The position numbers and the translations under genes were made by a program. Positions 54,400 to 64,000 of a DNA stretch of 64,000 bases are shown piece after piece. Positions within the stretch are counted from its first letter, which is position 1; each line of letters begins with the position of its first letter. The notes beneath the pieces were generated by a model. That model was not told where the DNA came from. It made no database searches and saw only the letters and a list, made by a program, of their open reading frames with translations. Source of the DNA: Streptomyces bikiniensis (GTDB lineage: Bacteria; Actinomycetota; Actinomycetes; Streptomycetales; Streptomycetaceae); NCBI GenBank assembly GCA_000716465.1, contig JNWL01000012.1, positions 1 to 64,000 on the forward strand, read 5' to 3'.

Positions 54400-55479
54400 G
54401 AACTGGCCGGTCGGCCGTTCCTCGCCGCGCAGCTTGGCGAGCTCGCGCAGAAGGCGCTCCTGCTCCGCGTCGAGCTTGCTCGGGGTCTGGACCTCGACGT
54501 GCACGATGAGGTCGCCGCGCCCGTTGCCGCGCAGGTGGGTGACGCCGCGCCCGTGGAGCGGGATCGACTGGCCGGACTGGGTGCCGGGCCGGATGTCGAC
54601 CTCCTCGACGCCGTCGAGGGTCTGCAGCGGCACCTTGGTGCCGAGCGCGCCCGCCGTCATCGGGATCGTCACCGTGCAGTGCAGGTCGTCGCCGCGCCGC
54701 TGGAACGTCTCGTGCGGGGTCTCGTGGATCTCCACGTACAGGTCGCCGGCGGGGCCGCCGCCGGGGCCGACCTCGCCCTCGCCCGCGAGCTGGATGCGGG
54801 TGCCGTTGTCGACGCCGGCCGGGATCTTGACCGTGAGGGTGCGGCGGGAGCGGACCCGCCCGTCGCCCGCGCACTCGGGGCACGGCGTGGGGACGACGGT
54901 GCCGAAGCCCTGGCACTGCGGGCAGGGCCGGGAGGTCATGACCTGGCCCAGGAAGGACCGGGTGACCTGGGAGACCTCGCCGCGGCCGCGGCACATGTCG
55001 CAGGTCTGCGCGGAAGTGCCGGGCGCGGCGCCCTCGCCGGAGCAGGTCGTGCAGACGACCGCCGTGTCGACCTGGATGTCCTTGGTGGTGCCGAAGGCCG
55101 CCTCGTCGAGGCTGATCTCCAGACGGATCATGGCGTCCTGGCCGCGGCGGGTGCGCGAGCGCGGGCCGCGCTGCGAGGCCGTGCCGAAGAAGGCGTCCAT
55201 GATGTCGGAGAAGTTGCCGAAGCCGCCCGCTCCGAAGCCGCCCGCGCCGCCTCCGCCGGAGGACGAGAGCGGGTCGCCGCCGAGGTCGTAGACCTGCTTC
55301 TTCTGCGGGTCCGAAAGGACCTCGTAGGCGGCGTTGATCTCCTTGAAGCGTTCCTGCGTCTTCGGATCGGGATTGACGTCCGGGTGCAGCTCGCGCGCGA
55401 GCCTCCGGAAAGCCTTCTTGATCTCGTCCTGGGACGCGTCGCGGCGCACGCCGAGTACGGCGTAGTAGTCCGTGGCCAC
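54343..55479 (-). CDS. dnaJ: Chaperone DnaJ (DnaJ2)
   Basis: The 378-residue co-chaperone has a J domain (1-70) with HPD in LHPDVNPD, a G/F region and four zinc-binding CxxCxGxG motifs (CTTCSGEG, CDMCRGRG, CPQCQGFG, CPECAGDG, about 140-205). The C-terminal substrate domains follow. The GTG start directly follows the hrcA stop (1 bp). HrcA and the CIRCE element control the operon, so it is the heat-inducible dnaJ2 rather than the dnaK-linked dnaJ1. Confidence 0.95.
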   Translation of the reverse strand: MATDYYAVLGVRRDASQDEIKKAFRRLARELHPDVNPDPKTQERFKEINAAYEVLSDPQKKQVYDLGGDPLSSSGGGGAGGFGAGGFGNFSDIMDAFFGTASQRGPRSRTRRGQDAMIRLEISLDEAAFGTTKDIQVDTAVVCTTCSGEGAAPGTSAQTCDMCRGRGEVSQVTRSFLGQVMTSRPCPQCQGFGTVVPTPCPECAGDGRVRSRRTLTVKIPAGVDNGTRIQLAGEGEVGPGGGPAGDLYVEIHETPHETFQRRGDDLHCTVTIPMTAGALGTKVPLQTLDGVEEVDIRPGTQSGQSIPLHGRGVTHLRGNGRGDLIVHVEVQTPSKLDAEQERLLRELAKLRGEERPTGQFQPGQQGLFSRLKDAFNGR

Positions 55480-56499
55480 TTACGACTCCGCCAGGATCTG
55501 TCCGACGTAACGTGCCACTGCGCGTACCGCTCCCATCGTTCCGGGGTAGTCCATGCGGGTCGGTCCGACCACGCCGAGTTTGGCGACTGCCTCGCCGCCC
55601 GAACCGTAGCCGACCGAGACGACGGACGTGGAGCTCAGCCCCTCGTGGGCGTTCTCGTGCCCGATCCGTACGGTCATGCCCGATTCCTTGGCCTCGCCGA
55701 GCAGCTTGAGGAGGACGACCTGCTCCTCCAGAGCCTCCAGGACGGGCCTGATCGTCAGGGGGAAGTCGTGTCCGAAGCGGGTGAGGTTGGCGGTGCCGCC
55801 GATCATCAGCCGCTCCTCGTGCTCCTCCACGAGGGTTTCGAGGAGGGTCGCGAGCACGGTCGAGACCGTGGCGCGGTCCTCGGCCTCCTCGAAGGACTCG
55901 GGGAGGTCCTGCACCAGCTGCGGCACGTCGGCGAACCGGCGGCCGACGACCCGGCTGTTGAGCCGGGCCCGCAGGTCGGCGAGGGAGGTCTCGCCGAAGG
56001 GCGCGGGGCAGTCGATCACCCGCTGCTCGACCCGGCCGGTGTCCGTGATGAGGACGAGCATCAGGCGGGCCGGGGCCAGCGCGAGGAGTTCCACGTGCCG
56101 GACGGTGGAGCGGGTCAGCGAGGGGTACTGGACGACGGCGACCTGCCGGGTCAGCTGCGCGAGCAGCCGGACCGTGCGGCCGACGACGTCGTCCAGGTCG
56201 ACCGCGCCGTCCAGGAAGTTGTGGATGGCCCGCCGCTCGGGCGTCGAGAGCGGCTTGACCCCCGCGAGCCGGTCGACGAAGAGGCGGTAGCCCTTGTCCG
56301 TCGGGATGCGGCCGGCGCTGGTGTGGGGCTGGGCGATGTAGCCCTCGTCCTCCAGCACGGCCATGTCGTTGCGCACGGTGGCGGGCGACACGCCGAGCTT
56401 GTGGCGCTCCGTGAGCGCCTTGGAGCCGACGGGCTCCTCCGTCCCGACATAGTCCTGGACGATGGCGCGCAGCACTTCGAGTCTGCGTTCGCTGAGCAT
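55480..56499 (-). CDS. hrcA: Heat-inducible transcriptional repressor HrcA
   Basis: The 339-residue repressor has an N-terminal winged helix ([20 protein letters not shown] and [20 protein letters not shown]) and a GAF-like middle and C-terminal domain. It binds CIRCE with GroEL as co-factor. The ATG at 56499 has GGAGG 8 nt upstream. The first gene of the hrcA-dnaJ2 operon, it lies 46 bp after a CIRCE element, so it is autoregulated. Confidence 0.95.
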   Translation of the reverse strand: MLSERRLEVLRAIVQDYVGTEEPVGSKALTERHKLGVSPATVRNDMAVLEDEGYIAQPHTSAGRIPTDKGYRLFVDRLAGVKPLSTPERRAIHNFLDGAVDLDDVVGRTVRLLAQLTRQVAVVQYPSLTRSTVRHVELLALAPARLMLVLITDTGRVEQRVIDCPAPFGETSLADLRARLNSRVVGRRFADVPQLVQDLPESFEEAEDRATVSTVLATLLETLVEEHEERLMIGGTANLTRFGHDFPLTIRPVLEALEEQVVLLKLLGEAKESGMTVRIGHENAHEGLSSTSVVSVGYGSGGEAVAKLGVVGPTRMDYPGTMGAVRAVARYVGQILAES

Positions 56500-56544
56500 C
56501 GTGCGCACCTCCAGCTGTCGTCGGTCGTTCCGGTTGCTCCGCTT

Positions 56545-56571
56545 TTGGCACTCGCCCTGTCCGAGTGCCAG
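56545..56571 (-). promoter_or_regulatory. CIRCE operator
   Basis: The arms TTGGCACTC and GAGTGCCAG are separated by exactly 9 bp, matching the CIRCE pattern TTAGCACTC-N9-GAGTGCTAA with one or two changes per arm. It lies just upstream of hrcA. Confidence 0.95.
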
Positions 56572-56646
56572 CGATCCCGGGCCAGTGTACGGCGGCACAC
56601 GTCGCTCCTGGCAAGGAGGCGGCGCCCCACCGGTTAGCGTCGCCGT

Positions 56647-57375
56647 ATGGATGTCGACTGGGAAGCACGAGGATGGGAACGGCTCGCGGACGGGGTGGGC
56701 CGGCGGCGGCTGCCCGGCTGGGACGCCACGGTGGGGCTCGTCGTGGGCGAACGGGCGGTGCTGCTGTACGACACGGGGTCGTCCCTCGCGGAGGGCGCGG
56801 AACTGCGGGCGGAGGTGGCGGAACTCACGGGCGGCCGGAGGGTGACGCACATCGCACTGAGCCACCCGCACTTCGACCACGTGTTCGGCACGGCGGCCTT
56901 CGCGGGCGCGGAGGTCTTCGGCGCGGTCGGCCTGGAGGAGCTGCTGGCCCGGGAGCGGGACCGGGAGGAGCTGCGGTCGGACGGGGTGAGGCAGGGCCTC
57001 GACCCGGCGGCGGCCGCGGAGGCGGCGGACGTGCTCGTGGCCCCGCGGCACGTGGTCTCCGGCGAGTGGACCCTCGACCTGGGCGGCCGGCAGGTCCTCC
57101 TGGCGAACGTCGGCCCCGGGCACACCGGCCACGACCTGGCGCTCCTGGTGCCGGGCCCGCCGGAGGTGGTCTTCTGCGGGGACCTGGTGGAGGAGTCGGG
57201 CGAGCCGCAGGCGGGCCCGGACGCGATCCCGTCCCGCTGGCCGGACGCCCTGGACCGGCTCCTGTCGCTCGGCGGCGGGGACGCGGTGTACGTGCCGGGG
57301 CACGGGGCGGTGGTGGACGCCGCGTTCGTACGACGCCAGCGCGAGGAACTGGCGACGCGCTTCTCCGTCGCATAA
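56647..57375 (+). CDS. MBL-fold metallo-hydrolase
   Basis: The 242-residue protein has a zinc motif [11 protein letters not shown] (HxHxDH) near residues 76-86, then [11 protein letters not shown] and PGHGAVVD with the later His residues. The substrate is unknown. The ATG is 6 nt after TAGCGT (56635-56640), which could be the -10 of a leaderless mRNA. It is divergent from hrcA and 10 bp upstream of the DUF3097 gene. Confidence 0.88.
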   Translation: MDVDWEARGWERLADGVGRRRLPGWDATVGLVVGERAVLLYDTGSSLAEGAELRAEVAELTGGRRVTHIALSHPHFDHVFGTAAFAGAEVFGAVGLEELLARERDREELRSDGVRQGLDPAAAAEAADVLVAPRHVVSGEWTLDLGGRQVLLANVGPGHTGHDLALLVPGPPEVVFCGDLVEESGEPQAGPDAIPSRWPDALDRLLSLGGGDAVYVPGHGAVVDAAFVRRQREELATRFSVA

Positions 57376-57385
57376 CGTCGCCCGA

Positions 57386-58186
57386 ATGCGCAGCTACAAC
57401 CCGGACCTGACGCCCCCTTGGAAGCGCTCGGCGCCCGTGCCGGAGGTTCCGGCCGACCGCGATCTCGTCGTGGAGGAGGTGGCGACGGGGTTCTGCGGGG
57501 CGGTGATCCGCTGCGAGGCGGGCACGGTGACCCTGGAGGACCGCTTCGGCAAGCACCGGGTCTTCCCGCTGGAACCGCGCGGCTTCCTCCTGGAGGGGAA
57601 GGTCGTGACCCTGGTCCGCCCGTCCGCCGCGCCGGCCCGCCCGACCCGTACGGCCTCCGGCTCGGTCGCGGTGCCGGGCGCACGCGCGCGCGTGGCGCGG
57701 GCCGGCCGGATCTACGTCGAGGGCCGCCACGACGCGGAGCTGGTCGAGCGGGTCTGGGGCGACGACCTGCGGATCGAGGGCGTGGTCGTGGAGTACCTGG
57801 AGGGCGTCGACGACCTGCCGGCGATCGTCGCGGAGTTCGGCCCGGCGCCCGACGCGCGCCTCGGCGTCCTGGTGGACCACCTGGTCCCGGGCTCGAAGGA
57901 GTCCCGGATCGCGGCCCGGGTGACCTCCCCGGACGTCCTGGTCGTCGGCCACCCGTACATCGACGTCTGGGAGGCGGTGAAGCCGTCCTCGCTCGGCATT
58001 CCGGCCTGGCCGACGGTCCCGCGCGGCCAGGACTGGAAGACGGGCGTCTGCCGCGCCCTGGGCTGGCCGGAGAACACGGGCGCGGCCTGGCAGCACATCC
58101 TGTCGAGGGTGACGTCGTACAAGGACCTGGAACCGGCGCTCCTCGGCCGGGTCGAGGAACTGATCGATTTCGTGACGGCGCCGTAG
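57386..58186 (+). CDS. DUF3097 domain protein
   Basis: The 266-residue actinobacterial protein matches the DUF3097 pattern: [20 protein letters not shown] at the start, [40 protein letters not shown] (resembling a Toprim-type acidic site) and a C-terminal [17 protein letters not shown]. The Toprim-like EGRHDAE and [11 protein letters not shown] segments suggest nucleic-acid phosphotransfer, but the activity is unknown. The ATG is 6 nt after TAACGT, a possible -10, so it may have its own leaderless transcript. Confidence 0.88.
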   Translation: MRSYNPDLTPPWKRSAPVPEVPADRDLVVEEVATGFCGAVIRCEAGTVTLEDRFGKHRVFPLEPRGFLLEGKVVTLVRPSAAPARPTRTASGSVAVPGARARVARAGRIYVEGRHDAELVERVWGDDLRIEGVVVEYLEGVDDLPAIVAEFGPAPDARLGVLVDHLVPGSKESRIAARVTSPDVLVVGHPYIDVWEAVKPSSLGIPAWPTVPRGQDWKTGVCRALGWPENTGAAWQHILSRVTSYKDLEPALLGRVEELIDFVTAP

Positions 58187-58207
58187 GACGACCATCGTGC
58201 GGGCGAT

Positions 58208-58226
58208 CGTCCCGCGGGGCGGGACG
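58208..58226 (+). terminator. Possible terminator after the DUF3097 gene
   Basis: CGTCCCG (58208-58214) and CGGGACG (58220-58226) form a 7-bp stem with a 5-nt loop, 21 bp past the stop codon. Confidence 0.5.
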
Positions 58227-58296
58227 GGTGGGCGCACGGGACGGCGCCCTCGCCGGGCCTGGGCTCCCGCTCCTACGGCGCCCCCGAGTACGCCGC

Positions 58297-59529
58297 TCAG
58301 TCCACCAGGTCCCGCACCACCGCGTCCGCGAGCAGCCGGCCCCGCAGGGTCAGGACGGCCCGCCCCGCCCCGTACGGCACGGGGTCGAGCAGGCCGTCCG
58401 CCAGGGCCTTCCCGGCGGCGGCCAGGCCGGCCGGCCCGAGCAGTTCCAGCGGGCAGCCGTCCCGCAGGCGCAGTTCGAGCAGGATCCGCTCCACCCGCCG
58501 GTCCTCCTCGGAGAGGAGCTCGCGGCCGGCGCCCGGCGTCCTCCCCGCCGCGAGGGCCGCCGCGTACGCGCCCGGGTGCTTCACGTTCCACCAGCGGACC
58601 CCGCCCACGTGGCTGTGCGCGCCGGGCCCGGCGCCCCACCAGTCGGCGCCGCGCCAGTACAGCTCGTTGTGGAGGCAGCGCCCGGCCTCCGAGGTGGCCC
58701 AGTTGGACACCTCGTACCACTCGAAACCGGCCCCGGACAGCACCTCCTCGGTGATCAGGTACCGGTCGGCGTGCACGTCGTCGTCGGTCATCGGCACCTC
58801 GCCGCGCCGGATGCGGCGGGCCAGCTGCGTGCCCTCCTCCACGATCAGGGCGTACGCGCTGACGTGGTCGGGTCCGGCGCCGATCGCCGCGTCGAGCGAG
58901 GCCCGCCAGTCGTCGTCGGACTCGCCGGGCGTGCCGTAGATCAGGTCGAGGTTGACGTGGTCGAACCCGGCGGCCCGCGCCTCGGCGACGCACGCCTCGG
59001 GGCGCCCGGGCGTGTGGGTGCGGTCGAGGACCTTCAGGACGTGCTGCCGGGCGCTCTGCATGCCGAAGGAGATCCGGTTGAAGCCGCCCGCGCGCAGCTC
59101 GGCCAGGTAGGCCGGGTCCACGGACTCCGGGTTCGCCTCGGTCGTGACCTCGGCACCGTCCGCGAGCCCGAACTCGTCGCGGATCGCCCCCAGCATCCGT
59201 ACGAGGTCGCCGGCGGCGAGCAGCGTGGGCGTGCCGCCGCCGACGAAGACGGTCCGGACCGGCCGGGGGTCGTCGCCGAGGACCTTCCGGGCGAGCCGGA
59301 CCTCCTCGGCGAGCTGGTCGGCGTAGTTGTCCCGGGAGGCGAGCACGCCCCCCGTGCCGCGCAGTTCGCTCGCCGTGTAGGTGTTGAAGTCGCAGTACCC
59401 GCAGCGCGTCGCGCAGTAGGGCACGTGCAGGTAGAACCCGAGCGGGCGCTCCCCGGCCCCTTCCAGGGCGTGCGGGGGCAGCGCCCCGTCCTCGGGAACG
59501 GTCTCACCATCGGGCAGTACGGAAGGCAT
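58297..59529 (-). CDS. hemW: Radical SAM haem chaperone HemW (HemN-like)
   Basis: The 410-residue radical SAM protein has the cluster motif CATRCGYCDFN (C-x3-C-x2-C, about residues 38-45), the VFVGGGTPTLL glycine motif and the C-terminal HemN/HemW domain. The motif lacks the extra Cys of true coproporphyrinogen oxidases (CGYCDFN rather than CCGCN), which fits HemW, a haem-trafficking protein. The ATG at 59529 gives a Pro-rich start of about 30 residues. Confidence 0.92.
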   Translation of the reverse strand: MPSVLPDGETVPEDGALPPHALEGAGERPLGFYLHVPYCATRCGYCDFNTYTASELRGTGGVLASRDNYADQLAEEVRLARKVLGDDPRPVRTVFVGGGTPTLLAAGDLVRMLGAIRDEFGLADGAEVTTEANPESVDPAYLAELRAGGFNRISFGMQSARQHVLKVLDRTHTPGRPEACVAEARAAGFDHVNLDLIYGTPGESDDDWRASLDAAIGAGPDHVSAYALIVEEGTQLARRIRRGEVPMTDDDVHADRYLITEEVLSGAGFEWYEVSNWATSEAGRCLHNELYWRGADWWGAGPGAHSHVGGVRWWNVKHPGAYAAALAAGRTPGAGRELLSEEDRRVERILLELRLRDGCPLELLGPAGLAAAGKALADGLLDPVPYGAGRAVLTLRGRLLADAVVRDLVD

Positions 59530-59618
59530 GAGCCCATTGTCCCGTACTGCCCGGGGTGGGCCGGCTGCCCGTGGACAACCGGCTCCCCTGCCGGCCGGCC
59601 CCGGTGCGGGGCCGCCGG

Positions 59619-61496
<1,878 letters not shown>

Positions 61497-61622
61497 GACG
61501 TCCTCCGGGCGGCGGCGGTGCCTTCTGGCGGTTCGTAACTAACTGGCGAGTAACCTTCGAGCCGGGATCAGAGTAAAGGCCCGAGGTCCGGCGCGTAAGG
61601 CCTTGCAGTCCGTCGCTTCATA

Positions 61623-61663
61623 ACGAACGGGTCCGCGCGCACGATGCGCGTGGACCCGTTCGT
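61623..61663 (-). terminator. Terminator of lepA
   Basis: ACGAACGGGTCC (61623-61634) pairs with GGACCCGTTCGT (61652-61663), and the loop has a further CGCG pair. It lies 80 bp past the lepA stop. Confidence 0.85.
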
Positions 61664-61744
61664 GTCTCCCGTGGAGCGGGGGAGGCCGCTGCGGCTCCGC
61701 CCGCCGTCACGCCCTCCGGCCGTCTTCCGACGGTCCGGGATTGG

Positions 61745-63613
61745 CTACTTCTTGCCCTTGCCGGAGGACTCGTCGCTCGACAGGACGGCGATGAACGCCT
61801 CCTGGGGCACCTCCACCGAGCCGACCATCTTCATGCGCTTCTTGCCCTCCTTCTGCTTCTCGAGGAGCTTCCGCTTCCGGGAGATGTCACCGCCGTAGCA
61901 CTTGGCGAGGACGTCCTTGCGGATGGCGCGGATGGTCTCGCGGGCGATGACCCGGGAGCCGATCGCGGCCTGGATGGGCACCTCGAAGGCCTGCCGGGGG
62001 ATGAGCTCGCGCAGCTTGGCGACGAGCCGCACGCCGTAGGCGTACGCCGCGTCCTTGTGGGTGACGGCGGAGAAGGCGTCCACCTTGTCGCCGTGCAGCA
62101 GGATGTCGACCTTGACCAGGCTGGAGGCCTGCTCGCCCGTGGGCTCGTAGTCGAGGGAGGCGTACCCGCGCGTCTTGGACTTCAGCTGGTCGAAGAAGTC
62201 GAAGACGATCTCCGCGAGGGGCAGGGTGTAGCGGATCTCGACCCGGTCCTCGGAGAGGTAGTCCATGCCGATCAGGGTGCCGCGCCGGTTCTGGCAGAGC
62301 TCCATGATCGCGCCGATGAACTCGCTGGGCGCGAGGATCGTGGCCCGGACGACGGGCTCGTACACCTCGCTGATCTTGCCCTCGGGGAACTCGCTCGGGT
62401 TCGTGACCGTGTGCTCGCTGCCGTCCTCCATGACCACGCGGTAGACCACGTTGGGGGCGGTGGCGATCAGGTCGAGGCCGAACTCGCGCTCCAGGCGCTC
62501 GCGGATCACGTCCAGGTGGAGCAGGCCGAGGAAGCCGACGCGGAAGCCGAAGCCGAGCGCGGCGGAGGTCTCCGGCTCGTAGACGAGCGCGGCGTCGTTG
62601 AGCTGGAGCTTGTCCAGGGCCTCGCGGAGGTCGGGGTACTCCGAGCCGTCCAGCGGGTAGAGGCCCGAGAAGACCATCGGCTTCGGGTCCTTGTAGCCGC
62701 CGAGCGCCTCGGTGGCGCCCTTGGACTGCGAGGTGATCGTGTCACCGACCTTGGACTGGCGGACGTCCTTCACACCGGTGATGAGGTAGCCCACCTCACC
62801 GACGCCCAGGCCGTCGGCCGACAGCATCTCCGGCGAGTTGGTGCCGATCTCCAGGAGCTCGTGGGTGGCGCCGGTCGACATCATCTTGATGCGCTCGCGC
62901 TTGTTGAGCTGCCCGTCCACGACACGCACGTACGTGACGACGCCCCGGTACGAGTCGTACACCGAGTCGAAGATCATCGCGCGGGCGGGGGCGTCGGCGA
63001 CGCCGACCGGGGCCGGGACGTCCCGGACGACGCGGTCGAGCAGCGCCTCGACGCCCAGGCCGGTCTTGGCGGAGACCTTGAGCACGTCCTCCGGCTGGCA
63101 GCCGATGAGGTTCGCCAGCTCCTCCGCGAACTTCTCCGGCTGCGCGGCCGGCAGGTCGATCTTGTTGAGGACCGGGACGATGGTGAGGTCGTTCTCCATC
63201 GCCAGGTAGAGGTTGGCGAGGGTCTGCGCCTCGATGCCCTGCGCCGCGTCCACCAGGAGGATCGTGCCCTCGCAGGCCGCCAGGGACCGCGAGACCTCGT
63301 AGGTGAAGTCGACGTGCCCCGGGGTGTCGATCATGTTCAGGATGTGCGTGCGCCCCTGCTCCGGCCCCTCGGTGGGAGCCCACGGCAGACGGACGGCCTG
63401 GGACTTGATCGTGATGCCGCGCTCACGCTCGATGTCCATCCGGTCGAGGTACTGGGCGCGCATCTGCCGCTGGTCGACCACACCGGTGAGCTGGAGCATC
63501 CGGTCGGCGAGCGTGGACTTGCCGTGGTCGATGTGCGCGATGATGCAGAAGTTGCGGATCAGAGCCGGGTCGGTACGGCTCGGCTCGGGCACGTTGGTAG
63601 GAGTCGCGGGCAC
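61745..63613 (-). CDS. lepA: Elongation factor 4 (LepA)
   Basis: The 622-residue ribosomal GTPase has G1 [10 protein letters not shown]2/G3 IDTPGHVDF and G4 NKIDLP, then EF-G-like domains and the LepA-specific C-terminal domain ending in SSGKGKK. It assists translation under ionic or other stress. The frame opens at 63670, but the GTG at 63613 ([20 protein letters not shown]) with GAGAAG upstream fits the family. It is divergent from rpsT, the standard arrangement. Confidence 0.96.
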   Translation of the reverse strand: MPATPTNVPEPSRTDPALIRNFCIIAHIDHGKSTLADRMLQLTGVVDQRQMRAQYLDRMDIERERGITIKSQAVRLPWAPTEGPEQGRTHILNMIDTPGHVDFTYEVSRSLAACEGTILLVDAAQGIEAQTLANLYLAMENDLTIVPVLNKIDLPAAQPEKFAEELANLIGCQPEDVLKVSAKTGLGVEALLDRVVRDVPAPVGVADAPARAMIFDSVYDSYRGVVTYVRVVDGQLNKRERIKMMSTGATHELLEIGTNSPEMLSADGLGVGEVGYLITGVKDVRQSKVGDTITSQSKGATEALGGYKDPKPMVFSGLYPLDGSEYPDLREALDKLQLNDAALVYEPETSAALGFGFRVGFLGLLHLDVIRERLEREFGLDLIATAPNVVYRVVMEDGSEHTVTNPSEFPEGKISEVYEPVVRATILAPSEFIGAIMELCQNRRGTLIGMDYLSEDRVEIRYTLPLAEIVFDFFDQLKSKTRGYASLDYEPTGEQASSLVKVDILLHGDKVDAFSAVTHKDAAYAYGVRLVAKLRELIPRQAFEVPIQAAIGSRVIARETIRAIRKDVLAKCYGGDISRKRKLLEKQKEGKKRMKMVGSVEVPQEAFIAVLSSDESSGKGKK

Positions 63614-63799
63614 GCAGGCTTCTCGTCTCGGGCGATGTTCTGAACGGATACGTAGGCTCCATGGTCCCATGCCCGGCGGCCGACGCCCGGTTTGGGCGGT
63701 CGCGAGGGCGGCTGATACCGTGGACAGCTGTGCCTCGTCTGCCCTCTCAGCTCGCGGGGCGCTTCCAGAAGGAACACCGAACCTGTAAAGGCTCTTTTC

Positions 63800-64000
63800 G
63801 TGGCGAACATCAAGTCCCAGATCAAGCGGAACAAGACGAACGAGAAGGCGCGCCTGCGCAACAAGGCCGTCAAGTCGTCGCTCAAGACCGCGATCCGCAA
63901 GGCCCGTGAGGCTGTCGCCGCCGGCGACCTCGAGAAGGCCACCGTCGCCGCTCGTGCCGCCTCGCGTCAGCTCGACAAGGCTGTCTCGAAGGGTGTCATC
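63800..64000 (+). CDS. rpsT: 30S ribosomal protein S20, 5' part
   Basis: The first 67 codons are in the window: [20 protein letters not shown], a Lys/Arg-rich helical protein that binds 16S rRNA. The GTG at 63800 is the standard start. AAAGG lies upstream (63787-63791). The gene continues beyond the right edge. It is divergent from lepA with 186 bp between. Confidence 0.95.
   Translation, partial: MANIKSQIKRNKTNEKARLRNKAVKSSLKTAIRKAREAVAAGDLEKATVAARAASRQLDKAVSKGVI

Overview
The window is actinobacterial chromosome, almost certainly from a Streptomyces. It has very high GC, many GTG starts, GTGA/ATGA stop-start overlaps and predicted leaderless mRNAs. It also carries DUF397/XRE modules, a DUF6243 gene, an HrcA/CIRCE-controlled dnaJ, and a gene order that, from memory, parallels the S. 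coelicolor core region from about SCO2477 to SCO2563 (nirB, ppdK, glyS, znu/zur, uppS, recO, leuA, era, ybeY, phoH, rsmE, dnaJ2, hrcA, hemW, lepA, rpsT). I see no tRNA, rRNA, insertion sequence, phage or CRISPR array. Most of the window is core genome, and the novelty is mainly in regulatory and repeat architecture.

Region 1 to 17.4 kb is the most accessory-like part. It holds a SoxR-box-controlled FMN reductase with a heterodimeric ABC exporter, a secreted anchored protein with a class F-like sortase, a TSUP permease and a ferric-reductase-like flavocytochrome. The assimilatory nitrite reductase operon (FAD protein, nirB, nirD) lies behind a 25-bp tandem repeat array and a GlnR-like site. 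A TetR regulator and an SDR gene share one operator. A VOC protein, a group III-like truncated globin, a frameshifted gene remnant, a Tat-exported PhoX-like protein and an ArsR-type regulator follow. A hairpin-rich, relatively AT-rich gap precedes ppdK.

Region 17.4 to 31 kb holds ppdK, dus, two small proteins, an aldo/keto reductase with a TetR partner, glyS, the Zur-boxed znuACB-zur zinc uptake set, uppS and recO. Region 31 to 40 kb starts with a bidirectional XRE/DUF397 module. It continues with an fprA-type ferredoxin reductase under an ordered array of half-sites, a TerB-like protein, leuA with a clear leucine leader peptide and attenuator hairpin, and a leaderless-secretion M4 protease (protealysin type) next to its emfourin-type inhibitor gene.

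Region 40 to 64 kb is a long, mostly leftward housekeeping series: era, a degenerate cytidine deaminase, mmcQ, a CNNM/CorC protein, ybeY, phoH, a PfkB kinase, adenosine/adenine deaminase, RNase Z, HIT, TPR, AAA, rsmE, NMO, dnaJ2-hrcA, hemW, an acyl-CoA ligase and lepA. A few rightward genes are interspersed, and the start of rpsT is at the right edge. The two most unusual observations are here. The first is a chain of five tiny ORFs made by tandem duplication of a GTGA stop-start junction between the CorC and MmcQ genes. The second is a second copy of the last 18 codons of dnaJ2 just downstream of the gene, differing only at synonymous sites.
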